The translations under genes were made by a program, and so were the position numbers. Below, in pieces: positions 1 through 7,141 of a stretch of DNA of 21,958 nucleotides; positions within the stretch are counted from its first letter, which is position 1; each line of letters begins with the position of its first letter. The stretch covers positions 1 through 21,958 of the forward strand of contig CAZTBB010000029.1 of assembly GCA_964611755.1 (NCBI GenBank), written 5' to 3'. The stretch comes from CAZTBB01 sp964611755. Its GTDB lineage: Bacteria; Pseudomonadota; Alphaproteobacteria; Micavibrionales; Micavibrionaceae. The notes under the pieces are model-generated. The model did not search any database. It saw only the letters and a program-made list of their open reading frames with translations, and was not told the DNA's origin.

Positions 1-60
<60 letters not shown>

Positions 61-114
61 TTTCCAATGAAGGATCGAGATGGAAGGTAGGGAAAATTTA
101 ACAGGAGTGCAAGC

Positions 115-145
115 AAAAAAAAGCCGCCGGATAATTCAGGCGGCT
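115..145 (-). terminator. Rho-independent terminator of the Bax-inhibitor-like gene
   Basis: On the minus strand a 7-bp stem AGCCGCC/GGCGGCT with a 10-nt loop is followed directly by eight T residues (A-run at 115-122 on the plus strand). It starts 26 bases after the stop codon of the minus-strand membrane-protein gene and is well placed to end its transcript before the tRNA gene. Confidence 0.85.
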
Positions 146-170
146 CTTTCTTAAAATTTGTGTATGTGCC

Positions 171-875
171 CTATTCGCGCTGGCCAATAAATTGAAGAAT
201 ATACTGGAACATCGCAATAAAGCTGATGTAAAGGGTTAGCGCAGAGCTCCAGGCCATACGGCTATTCATTTCTTCACCATAGGACGGGTTATAGGCTTCT
301 TTGGTTTGCTGTGTTTGCCAGGCTGTAATACCCGCAAAAGCGATAATACCAACGGCCGCAATAATGTTTTGAACATCCGGGCTTTGGAAGAACATATTGA
401 TCAATGAGGCAATAAATACGCCCCATACACCCATGATGGCAAATGTGCCAAGGGCATCAAGGTTTTTCTTTGTGACATAACCGAAGATGCTCAAACCCGC
501 GAACATACCTGTTGCGATAAAGAAGGCGCGTGCAATGCTCTCGCCTGTAAAGGCAAGGGCAATCGTTGAAAAGCTGATCCCGTAGAGCACAGCAATACCG
601 ATAAAGGCAAAGCCGAGCTTAGAGGCGCTCATACGCTCCGGGCGGAAGCCAAACCAAAGGACCGCCAATGGTGCAAACATCACGATGTAAGCCTGCGGGC
701 CACCCAAAAACAAGTTGAGCAGCATCGGGCTTGATGAGACAAACCAAGCCACCAAAGCTGTGACCAAAACACCGGCTGTCATGCGGTTATACACATTTTG
801 CATGTGCGCGCGCAGACCGGCATCTATCGCTGTTTGTGCGTCTTGTTTTGACGTAGTGAAACGATTTTGTTCCAT
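171..875 (-). CDS. Bax inhibitor-1/YccA (TMBIM) family membrane protein
   Basis: This 234-residue protein is almost entirely hydrophobic after a polar N-terminus of about 25 residues, with roughly seven predicted membrane spans, the usual length and topology of bacterial BI-1/YccA proteins. Typical family features include the N-terminal VYNRMTAGVLVTALVAW stretch, a later ALGTFAIMGVWG segment, and a C-terminal span ALTLYISFIAMFQYILQF followed by a short polar end. Family members are inner-membrane proteins linked to calcium leak or to modulation of FtsH proteolysis; which role applies here is not visible. The ATG is preceded by GGAG about 12 bases upstream. A promoter with consensus-like hexamers lies at 928-956, and the gene is followed by its own terminator, so it is probably monocistronic. 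Confidence 0.9.
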   Translation of the reverse strand: MEQNRFTTSKQDAQTAIDAGLRAHMQNVYNRMTAGVLVTALVAWFVSSSPMLLNLFLGGPQAYIVMFAPLAVLWFGFRPERMSASKLGFAFIGIAVLYGISFSTIALAFTGESIARAFFIATGMFAGLSIFGYVTKKNLDALGTFAIMGVWGVFIASLINMFFQSPDVQNIIAAVGIIAFAGITAWQTQQTKEAYNPSYGEEMNSRMAWSSALTLYISFIAMFQYILQFIGQRE

Positions 876-920
876 TTTAATTCATGCTCCAATCTATAAA
901 AGTTTAACGATATAATTATC

Positions 921-956
921 TAGGACATATATAGTCCTAATTTTACCAGATTTCAA
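921..956 (-). promoter_or_regulatory. Promoter with palindrome over the -10, for the BI-1 family gene
   Basis: On the minus strand TTGAAA (956-951), a 17-base spacer and TATATA (933-928) form a sigma70-type promoter. The -10 lies in the centre of a perfect 6-bp inverted repeat TAGGAC-N7-GTCCTA (921-939). Expected transcription start is near 921, giving a leader of about 45 nt. A repressor bound to the palindrome would block the -10, but the regulator family cannot be named from the site alone. Confidence 0.6.
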
Positions 957-1079
957 AGGAAATCGGTAATTTCGAACGCGAAATATATGGGAATAAACCC
1001 GCTTGTTTTATGGATTTATTTGGAAAAAACATCATATCTGTTACCATTGAACCAAATTCGTATAAGAGTTTAATTTTAC

Positions 1080-2333
1080 ATGTCGTTAACTACATCAACA
1101 CAATTTGCTTCTGCCATTGCCTCCGGCACGGATTGGCGTGATACGTCAAAATCTGTTTTGGAAGAATTGGAGGCGGTTAAATCAGACACCCAAGCCTTCA
1201 ATATCGGCTTTATATATGTCTCTGATTATCTGGCAGAGGATCTCGGCAGTATCGTCAATTTATTTCGCTCGGTGATGAATATCGAACATTGGGTTGGCAC
1301 CGTCGGGATAGGGGTATGCGGCTGTGGTGAGGAATATATCGATCAACCGGCCATCTCTGCCATGGTCGGCACAGTGCCAGAGGGCAGTTTCGCATTATTT
1401 CCTGCGCCGGAAAATGACATGAGCGAGACAGGGGAGCATTTACAGCCATGGCTGCAAAAGAATGATCCCATGCTTGTCATAGCGCATGGTGACCCGCTCT
1501 CTGAACAAGATCCTGCGGATCTGACCCATCAATTGGGCCAAATCACCGGGGGATTTGTCGTCGGTGGCCTGTCATCATCACGAAAACATCATGCACAAGT
1601 GGCCGATCAGCTCCAAAATGGGGGGCTAAGCGGCCTGCTCTTCTCACAAGATATTCCGGTGGCAACAACGCTTTCGCAGGGTTGTCGCCCGATTGCATCA
1701 ACCCATATGGTCACCAGCGGATCCGGCCATGTGATTTATGAATTGGATGGGCGTAAGGCCGTTGATGTGTTTGAAGATGATATTCGCTCAATGACAATTA
1801 AAAAGACAGATCGTGATCCCAATCAGATTTTGGTGCATGAAGACGCAGCCTATAATCCCGATATTCTTCCCGAGGAATTTCAGGAATTAATGCAGGGCGA
1901 AATGCATGTCGCTTTCCCTGTGAAGGGCGCGGATAATCAAGACTATCTCGTGCGTAATATTATCGGGATGGATATGGAGGAAGGCTCTATTACTATTTCC
2001 CAAGATGTGAATAATGGCGAGACATTGTTGTTTGCGCATCGGGACAATAAAACCGTGGTCAGTGATTTATCCCATAAAATGGTCGAGCTGCGCAAACGCG
2101 TTCAGGCACAAACAGGCAGTTTCGAGCCAAAAGGGGCGTTGTACGTCTCCTGTGTGGCGCGCGCGATGACAAATTTCCGCGATGATGGCGGTACGGGGCC
2201 GGATATTGGCGGTGAAATGGCCTTGATCCGGGAAATTATAGGCGATGTTCCGATGACCGGATTTTATGCCGGCGGCGAGATCATGAATGCGCGTCTTTAT
2301 GGCTATACCGGCGTCTTGACCTTATTCCTCTAG
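1080..2333 (+). CDS. FIST N / FIST C domain sensory protein
   Basis: A 417-residue soluble protein matching the FIST (F-box and intracellular signal transduction) architecture. The N-terminal FIST domain covers about residues 35-230: alternating beta/alpha structure, a GTVGIGVCGCGEEYID turn, then a SAMVGTVPEGSFALFPA strand. FIST_C covers about 235-405 and ends in the family-typical MTGFYAGGEIMNA and YGYTGVLTLFL. FIST domains are proposed small-ligand sensors, often fused to kinases or cyclases or placed next to them; here there is no output domain and no obvious two-component partner nearby. No signal peptide is seen, so it should be cytoplasmic. The ATG at 1080 has only a weak AAGAG-type ribosome site. 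The next gene in the same direction starts 69 bases downstream. Confidence 0.85.
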   Translation: MSLTTSTQFASAIASGTDWRDTSKSVLEELEAVKSDTQAFNIGFIYVSDYLAEDLGSIVNLFRSVMNIEHWVGTVGIGVCGCGEEYIDQPAISAMVGTVPEGSFALFPAPENDMSETGEHLQPWLQKNDPMLVIAHGDPLSEQDPADLTHQLGQITGGFVVGGLSSSRKHHAQVADQLQNGGLSGLLFSQDIPVATTLSQGCRPIASTHMVTSGSGHVIYELDGRKAVDVFEDDIRSMTIKKTDRDPNQILVHEDAAYNPDILPEEFQELMQGEMHVAFPVKGADNQDYLVRNIIGMDMEEGSITISQDVNNGETLLFAHRDNKTVVSDLSHKMVELRKRVQAQTGSFEPKGALYVSCVARAMTNFRDDGGTGPDIGGEMALIREIIGDVPMTGFYAGGEIMNARLYGYTGVLTLFL

Positions 2334-2402
2334 CTTTCTGCGCGGATCGCCATGTATAATGAAATATATGAGAATAAAAAATATAGGGGTTGGAACTTAA
2401 TT

Positions 2403-3290
2403 ATGGCGGATCTATCACGTTTAAAATCAATTAAAATTTTGGCTGTCTGGGCGCTTTTCGGGCTGTGTTTTATGGCCGCTGCCTCTGTCATGGCGCAACA
2501 AGGGCAGGATTTATTGCCAAAATTGCCGGACCCGATCCAAAATTTGGCCAATGATGGGGCTCAGATCCGCTATTTGGGGCGCGATCATGGATTGGATGCA
2601 TGGCTTACCGTTAAGGGTGGCCAAGAGCAATATTTCTATGTTTTGCCGGACCAAAGTGCTTTTGTGATGGGCTTGCTCTTCGACAAAACGGGCAATGCCG
2701 TGACCATCGACCAGGTGCGCAAATTGCAAAAAGAGATGGCAGGTGATGACCTGATCAATAAACTCGCCAGCGATCTTCCGGCGCCACAGGATGACGCTCA
2801 GAAAGACGCTTCGCGAGAGTTTTTATCCCCGTCCGAGAAATTATTCAGCGATGTTGAGGATTCCAACTGGGTGCCGATCGGCGGGGCCAACGCCCCTGCC
2901 GTTTATGCCTTTATTGATCCGCAATGCCCGCATTGTCATACATTTGTGCAAAATTTGCGCACCGATTATATCGAAACAGGCAAAGTTCAACTCCGGTTGA
3001 TTCCGGTCGGCTTCAGGCCGGATACATTGGCGCAAGCCGCCTTTCTTTTGGCAGCGCCTGACCCGAAGGCGATCTTCTACGATCAATTGGACGGTAAAGA
3101 AAACGCCATCCCCGTGCGTGCGGACATCAACCAGCAAGGCGTACAGCGCAATTTATTGGTGATGCAAACATGGGATTTGGATGTCACGCCGATGGTCATT
3201 TACCGCGATATAAACGGCACAGTGAAGATCGTACGCGGCGTTCCGGCCGATTTAAGCGGCTTTTTAGCAGATCTTGGTATTCAAGGATAA
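2403..3290 (+). CDS. Secreted thioredoxin-fold protein, DsbC/DsbG-like
   Basis: I start the protein at the ATG at 2403 (295 aa) because it gives a clean signal peptide: a charged n-region, hydrophobic core ILAVWALFGLCFMAAASV and a MAQQ cleavage region. A GGGG-containing ribosome site lies upstream. An in-frame ATG at 2352 would add 17 residues before it. After a region resembling the DsbC/G dimerisation domain (residues about 45-110) comes a thioredoxin fold with FIDPQCPHCHTF, so the active site is C175-P-H-C178. A TPM segment supplies the expected cis-proline. Predicted role: periplasmic disulfide isomerase or oxidoreductase with dimeric DsbC/DsbG architecture. No partner DsbD is nearby. It may be co-transcribed with the FIST gene, since no terminator is seen between them. 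Confidence 0.85.
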   Translation: MADLSRLKSIKILAVWALFGLCFMAAASVMAQQGQDLLPKLPDPIQNLANDGAQIRYLGRDHGLDAWLTVKGGQEQYFYVLPDQSAFVMGLLFDKTGNAVTIDQVRKLQKEMAGDDLINKLASDLPAPQDDAQKDASREFLSPSEKLFSDVEDSNWVPIGGANAPAVYAFIDPQCPHCHTFVQNLRTDYIETGKVQLRLIPVGFRPDTLAQAAFLLAAPDPKAIFYDQLDGKENAIPVRADINQQGVQRNLLVMQTWDLDVTPMVIYRDINGTVKIVRGVPADLSGFLADLGIQG

Positions 3291-3315
3291 GTTTAAACCC
3301 CCTGCCCTTGCGCTC

Positions 3316-3351
3316 TTGTCGCTGGGCATGAAACTGCCCTATAATAAGGGC
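3316..3351 (+). promoter_or_regulatory. Candidate promoter with -10 inside an inverted repeat
   Basis: TTGTCG (3316-3321), an 18-base spacer and a perfect TATAAT (3340-3345) suggest a promoter for the Pro-rich protein gene. The -10 is embedded in GCCCTATAATAAGGGC (3336-3351), a 5-bp inverted repeat. A second TATAAT occurs at 3392-3397 without a convincing -35. The palindrome is not followed by a T-run, so I do not read it as a terminator of the upstream gene. Confidence 0.4.
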
Positions 3352-3439
3352 TTGGGTGTACCGGGATTAATCTTGCTATTATTCCGGTATTTATAATGTT
3401 CGATCGGACGTTCTTGTAACATTTGTCACATGGGCCATC

Positions 3440-4843
3440 ATGGAAAAGCGCACTGAGTTTGTATTACAGATCCTCGAGAAAATCGGCACACCGCTGCTGA
3501 GCGCGATTCTCGCTGTGCCCAAAGACCAGATCGGGCCCGAAGCCGCCTCAAAAACCGAAGCGGAAACGATTGCCGCTTTGCTCGGCAAAACCGTGCATCT
3601 CAGCATTGAGCTGAGCAAAATTTTGGATATCGACTCGGCCGGTGAGAAGGCCGATGCCGTGCGTCTTGCCGCCGCAGGTCTGGCCAGCCCGATCATCGCG
3701 CGCCAATATCTGGCCGGTGCGGGTAAGCTGAATGATCAGGATGCGGCCAAGCTGGTCGAAGCCTTGAACGCCGTGCTCAGCTTTTCCGAGAATTATCTGC
3801 CCGCCGAAGAGCATGAAATTCGCCTCCAGCAAATCGTGCCCGAGGGCATCCCCGGCGATTCCTATCAGATTAACATCCAGTTCTTGAATGCCTTCATGCC
3901 CACGATACAGGCAATTGCCGCCTTCCCGTACGGCCAGCCGGAAAAGAAACTGGTGCAGGAGGTCTCCGCCCGCCTGACCCAAAAGGCGATGGATTTGCGT
4001 GAAAAACACTTCCCTAACCTGTCGGCTAATGAACAAAAGCTGGTCGAGCTGTCCTTCCTGCGCCCCTTGGCCGGGCTCTATGCGGATTGCCACAATATGG
4101 AGATGCGCCGCCTGATGGCGCTCGATGAGGCCGCGCGCAACCAGCTGATAGAGAATAATGGCGGGAAAATGCCGATGGATGGCGTGTGGAACGCGCTCGA
4201 TATCCGTATGGAGATGTTGGAAGCACTGGCGCAGAACATGGCCCCCGATGCGAACGCGGCCAACGCAGCACAAGCCAGCGGATCTCAGGGCAGCGGTGGA
4301 GCCGCCCCGCAGCAACCACCGCCCCAGCCCCAGCCGCCACCGAGCGCCGCCGCCGCCGCCGAGCAAGCCGCGCCGCCGCCTGTGAACCCTCCCCCTGCAC
4401 AAGAACCGCCCGCACAAGAGCAAGCGCCTCCCCAAGAAGCGCCCCCTGCTGCTGAGCCACAGCAACCTGCGGAGCCGCCGGCAAAACCGGCCGGAGGGAA
4501 CCCAATGGCGATGTTTGCCAAACCAAAGGCGGGTGGTGATACGCCGCCGCCCGCTTCGCCGCCTCCAAATCCTCCGCCAGCGCAGGAACCCCCACCAGCG
4601 CCTCCGCAAGAAGCGTCACCGCCAGCGCAGGAGCCTCCTCCCCCTGTAACGCCGCCCCCTGCTCAAGAGCCGCCAGCAGAGCCGCCTACGCAGCCAGTTG
4701 CGCCACCCGAACAGCCGCCGCCAACCCCGCCAAGCGAGGAACAAGGCGGCGATGACCAAAGCGGGAGCGGCGATGACAAGCCCGCAGCGCCGCCATCCAG
4801 CCCGATGGGGTTCTTCGCCAAAAAGAATGATGATGAGGATTAA
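3440..4843 (+). CDS. Unknown protein: helical N-terminal domain plus long Pro-rich tail
   Basis: This 467-residue protein is not recognised as a known family. Residues 1-270 are predicted largely alpha-helical, with no signal peptide and no membrane span. Residues about 275-450 are low complexity, rich in Pro, Ala, Gln and Glu, with repeated PPPAQEPP-type units. A short motif appears twice, exactly 100 residues apart: PMAMFAK around residue 356 and PMGFFAK around residue 456, the second almost at the acidic C-terminus (KNDDED). Codon use is visibly more GC-rich than in the genes upstream. The ATG at 3440 lacks a good ribosome site. The tail resembles a flexible linker or scaffold presenting short binding motifs; that is inference only. 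The repetitive GC-rich tail creates long false ORFs in other frames. Confidence 0.75.
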   Translation: MEKRTEFVLQILEKIGTPLLSAILAVPKDQIGPEAASKTEAETIAALLGKTVHLSIELSKILDIDSAGEKADAVRLAAAGLASPIIARQYLAGAGKLNDQDAAKLVEALNAVLSFSENYLPAEEHEIRLQQIVPEGIPGDSYQINIQFLNAFMPTIQAIAAFPYGQPEKKLVQEVSARLTQKAMDLREKHFPNLSANEQKLVELSFLRPLAGLYADCHNMEMRRLMALDEAARNQLIENNGGKMPMDGVWNALDIRMEMLEALAQNMAPDANAANAAQASGSQGSGGAAPQQPPPQPQPPPSAAAAAEQAAPPPVNPPPAQEPPAQEQAPPQEAPPAAEPQQPAEPPAKPAGGNPMAMFAKPKAGGDTPPPASPPPNPPPAQEPPPAPPQEASPPAQEPPPPVTPPPAQEPPAEPPTQPVAPPEQPPPTPPSEEQGGDDQSGSGDDKPAAPPSSPMGFFAKKNDDED

Positions 4844-4868
4844 GCCGCCCGCGCAACAGGCGAAAAAT

Positions 4869-4898
4869 TTGACTTTCGGGCGCGCAATGCGCTAAAGC
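4869..4898 (+). promoter_or_regulatory. Putative promoter of first secreted paralog
   Basis: TTGACT (4869-4874) with an 18-base spacer to TAAAGC (4893-4898). The context AAAATTTGACTTT is shared with the region before the second paralog (5536 onward), which supports a common promoter element. The -10 is poor. Confidence 0.4.
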
Positions 4899-4947
4899 AT
4901 GGGCGCACAAACCGGATATGCGTTTTTTTTAAAAGAGGACTTTATTC

Positions 4948-5466
4948 ATGGCTATGACACCATTCAAATCCGCCGCCGCGGCGCTCGCGCTCTCAACCAC
5001 AGCCGCGCTCGCACCCGGCTTCACCGCCCAAGCAGAGGCGCAACCGTCCGGCCCGGGCGTAATCTATGCCAGTGCTGAACATGCTAATGATGTAGTTATG
5101 CAAGGTGATGCGTTTGCACGTCAAGAATCGGATGATAGAGTGGTCATTATGGTTATCCAGCCAGCCGGCGGCGATGCCGAGGCATTGTCCGAAGTGGATC
5201 GTATGATTGCGAGTGCAGAGCGTCGTCATGGTGTACCGATTGATAGTTTTATCATTGAAGCCGAAGGTCAACGTGGTACGGATGTGGTTGGTTTCCTAGA
5301 TGGTTCAACTATTTTTGTATATGATGCCTATACAGCAAGAGATATTGCCGGACAAGCCGGCATCATGGTGCGCGACATTAATGATTCTTGGGAAGATTAT
5401 CAAGCGGCGCAGAGCAGGGTAGCTCAAGTTTCAGCAGCCTCGCCTGACCCAGACGAGCCGCAATAG
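4948..5466 (+). CDS. Small secreted protein, tandem paralog 1 (unknown function)
   Basis: A 172-residue protein with a strong Sec signal peptide (residues about 1-32, Ala-rich core, cleavage near TAQAEAQ). The mature part of about 140 residues has no family I recognise. It contains VIYASAEHA, a strand VVIMVIQP-GGDA, an EAEGQ-GTD motif, FVYD-Y, RDI-GQ-GIM and a conserved Trp near residue 150; all of these are shared with the next gene. It contains no Cys. The ATG at 4948 has AGAGGA seven bases upstream; another in-frame ATG follows two codons later but the paralog supports the first. Signal-peptide DNA is about 77% GC (65-nt count), while a 60-nt sample of the mature part is 45%. Predicted periplasmic or exported. 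Confidence 0.85.
   Translation: MAMTPFKSAAAALALSTTAALAPGFTAQAEAQPSGPGVIYASAEHANDVVMQGDAFARQESDDRVVIMVIQPAGGDAEALSEVDRMIASAERRHGVPIDSFIIEAEGQRGTDVVGFLDGSTIFVYDAYTARDIAGQAGIMVRDINDSWEDYQAAQSRVAQVSAASPDPDEPQ
4969..5033 (+). repeat. Duplicated signal-peptide cassette, copy 1
   Basis: This 65-nt stretch matches 5635-5699 with a single mismatch, including synonymous positions. It encodes the hydrophobic core and cleavage region of the signal peptide. Flanking coding DNA on both sides is much more diverged. Confidence 0.9.
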
Positions 5467-5540
5467 GGATGGATTTTCAAAGGCGTGATAAATATGTCAC
5501 GGATAATTGATGTAGAATCAGGGCTTAGGCATCATAAAAT

Positions 5541-5569
5541 TTGACTTTTTCGCGTGATGGGCGTAAAAA
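5541..5569 (+). promoter_or_regulatory. Putative promoter of second secreted paralog
   Basis: TTGACT (5541-5546), a 17-base spacer and TAAAAA (5564-5569). The -35 region AAAATTTGACTTT is the same as before paralog 1, suggesting the two genes are separately promoted but similarly regulated. Confidence 0.45.
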
Positions 5570-5613
5570 ATACCCAGAATTAATCAATGTGTGACCCAAA
5601 AAGGGGAATTCCT

Positions 5614-6123
5614 ATGGCTATTAAAGCATTCAGATCCGCCGCCGCGGCCCTCGCGCTCTCAACCACAGCCGCGCTCGCACCCGGCTTCACCGCCCAAGCC
5701 GAAGCGCAGGCCTCTAATCCGGCTATTGTTTATGCAAGCGCCGAGCATGCACGCGATATTGAAATACAGGCGAGAGGCTTCGCGATGGATAATTCGCATG
5801 ATGCCATCGTTTTGGTTGTTATTCAGCCCGAAGGTGGCGATGCACGCGCTATGGACGCATTGGAAACAATTGTTGAGCGTAATCGTGCACAAGGTATTAC
5901 TATTGGCTTAGTTAGATTAGAGGCAGAAGGTCAGGTTGGAACCGATATTCATGCTTATGCGGGTGGTTCTGCCTTGTTTAGATATGAAAACTATGACCAT
6001 CGTGATATTAACGGTCAATCTGGCATAATGCGTGAGCATTTTGCTGAAGGGTGGGATTATCTCAATCAACGCCGCACAGCCTCTTTAGCTGAGGATGCTC
6101 AACCTGTTAGCCAAGCGGGTTAA
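5614..6123 (+). CDS. Small secreted protein, tandem paralog 2 (unknown function)
   Basis: I start at the ATG at 5614 (169 aa), preceded by AGGGGAA at good spacing and matching paralog 1 (MAI versus MAM). An in-frame ATG at 5587 would only add nine polar residues. The signal peptide is virtually identical to paralog 1 from SAAAALALS to TAQAEAQ, but the mature regions are only about 40% identical by eye. Conserved blocks are YASAEHA, VIQP-GGDA, EAEGQ-GTD, RDI-GQ-GIM and a Trp near the end. As in paralog 1, the mature part has no Cys. No catalytic motif is evident. The TAA stop overlaps the stop of the convergent downstream gene. Likely a periplasmic or exported protein; function unknown. Confidence 0.85.
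   Translation: MAIKAFRSAAAALALSTTAALAPGFTAQAEAQASNPAIVYASAEHARDIEIQARGFAMDNSHDAIVLVVIQPEGGDARAMDALETIVERNRAQGITIGLVRLEAEGQVGTDIHAYAGGSALFRYENYDHRDINGQSGIMREHFAEGWDYLNQRRTASLAEDAQPVSQAG
5635..5699 (+). repeat. Duplicated signal-peptide cassette, copy 2
   Basis: Copy of 4969-5033 with one mismatch over 65 nt, 666 bp downstream in the same orientation. The two together could mark gene conversion or strong sequence constraint on the export leader. Confidence 0.9.
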
Positions 6124-7079
6124 CCCGGACTTCCCAAATCCATATTAAATGCTGGCTGTGTTGGCTCAGGTCGTCTTGACCGCTCTGCTGAACTATCATC
6201 AGCAACTTGTTCTGCTGGATTGTTTTCACCATCATACTGTGAAGCAGCCGACTCTATGCCTTCTATGCGGTTGATTTCTGCAATTATATCCGGATGATCT
6301 CTGGCTTCTAGCCTCAGATTTTCTCTATCCTCGAGCGGTAGATTCTCATATTCTGTAACAAACTGCCGAATTAGCTCTTCTCTAATAGAAGGGTTGGTTT
6401 CTTGGCCAATTTCTTCAAGTAATCTGTTTGCTTCACGGGCAACGTTTCTTGCTTCTATGTCTAGATCTAATCGTTCAGTTGTATGTCTATGTAGTGTTTG
6501 GAGTGCTTCTAGGATTTCATTAGGGTCATTCGGATCATATTCGTAATCAATCTCCCCATCTTCAATTTTTTGATTGAAAATCTCTAATGCCTCTTGATAG
6601 CGCGCATGCAAGTTGCCGTTCTCATCATAGAGGTGGCTTGGGTCGGTGATATCTAAAATATTGCCTAAAAGATCTAAGATACGTTCATGTTCAGAAATAC
6701 GGTCATCATACTCGGCGATCATATTGCCCAGATAATCGCGCATATTTTGCAGAGCGGCCAGATTGCGGATCACGGCCGATGTGCCCGAACGCTCGGCCTT
6801 GCGCGCCTCTTCGCGGCGTCTAACCGTATCACGGATTTTGGCGGCGCCATCCTGACGGGCAATTTTACCGCCGCCCATGCTTGCATCGCTGTCATCTGGA
6901 TTTGCGGTTTCACTGCTGATCATGGCTTGGCGGAAATCGGCTTGTTCGGCCTCATCGCGCACAAGGCGTGCCTCTGTTGCAGCCTCTGAGCGCTTATCCA
7001 GAAGTGTTGTTCTTAGATTTTGTTGTTGTTTATCCAGAAGCGCTTTGGCATCTGGCACTGCGTTGCTTTGTCCAACCAT
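6120..7079 (-). CDS. Unknown acidic, helical (coiled-coil-like) protein
   Basis: A 319-residue, highly charged protein with no signal peptide, no membrane span and no Cys. The first 130 residues are Ala/Glu/Arg/Gln-rich helix interrupted by a Gly-rich turn (SMGGGKIARQDG), with probable coiled-coil stretches around 20-55 and 80-105. The rest is acidic helices, including an EYDPNDPNE loop and an unstructured C-terminus. No family is recognised. The ATG at 7079 has a good GAGGGA ribosome site. Base composition changes inside the gene: the N-terminal part is GC-rich (38/60 in 6781-6840) and the C-terminal part AT-richer (24/60 in 6361-6420). It is convergent with secreted paralog 2, their stop codons interleaved in GTTAAC with no terminator between. 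Confidence 0.75.
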   Translation of the reverse strand: MVGQSNAVPDAKALLDKQQQNLRTTLLDKRSEAATEARLVRDEAEQADFRQAMISSETANPDDSDASMGGGKIARQDGAAKIRDTVRRREEARKAERSGTSAVIRNLAALQNMRDYLGNMIAEYDDRISEHERILDLLGNILDITDPSHLYDENGNLHARYQEALEIFNQKIEDGEIDYEYDPNDPNEILEALQTLHRHTTERLDLDIEARNVAREANRLLEEIGQETNPSIREELIRQFVTEYENLPLEDRENLRLEARDHPDIIAEINRIEGIESAASQYDGENNPAEQVADDSSAERSRRPEPTQPAFNMDLGSPG

Positions 7080-7118
7080 GATAGTTCCCTCACGTAACCC
7101 CTTTTGTCCTGTTCTTAT

Positions 7119-7141
7119 GTCGGTCTTGTGCCGACTTTTTT
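7119..7141 (+). terminator. Candidate plus-strand terminator
   Basis: A 5-bp stem GTCGG/CCGAC with a 7-nt loop is followed by six to seven T residues, then more T-tracts. In the plus direction it would stop read-through coming from the secreted paralogs across the antisense of the acidic-protein gene. On the minus strand the same hairpin lies in that gene's leader. Confidence 0.45.

Noticed and set aside
715..915. Plus-strand open frame opposite the BI-1 family gene
   Set aside because: Shadow frame antisense to a well-supported membrane protein.
3357..3389. ACCGG...CCGGT inverted repeat as a terminator of the DsbG-like gene
   Set aside because: Loop is about 19 nt, pairing imperfect and no T-run follows.
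3548..4619. Long minus-strand open frames (353 and 197 codons) opposite the Pro-rich protein gene
   Set aside because: They arise from GC-rich repetitive codons of the plus-strand gene; translations are Arg/Gly/Leu-rich without domains or ribosome sites.
5484..5501. CGTGA...TCACG hairpin after secreted paralog 1 as a terminator
   Set aside because: The 5-bp stem is not followed by T residues; evidence too weak to list.
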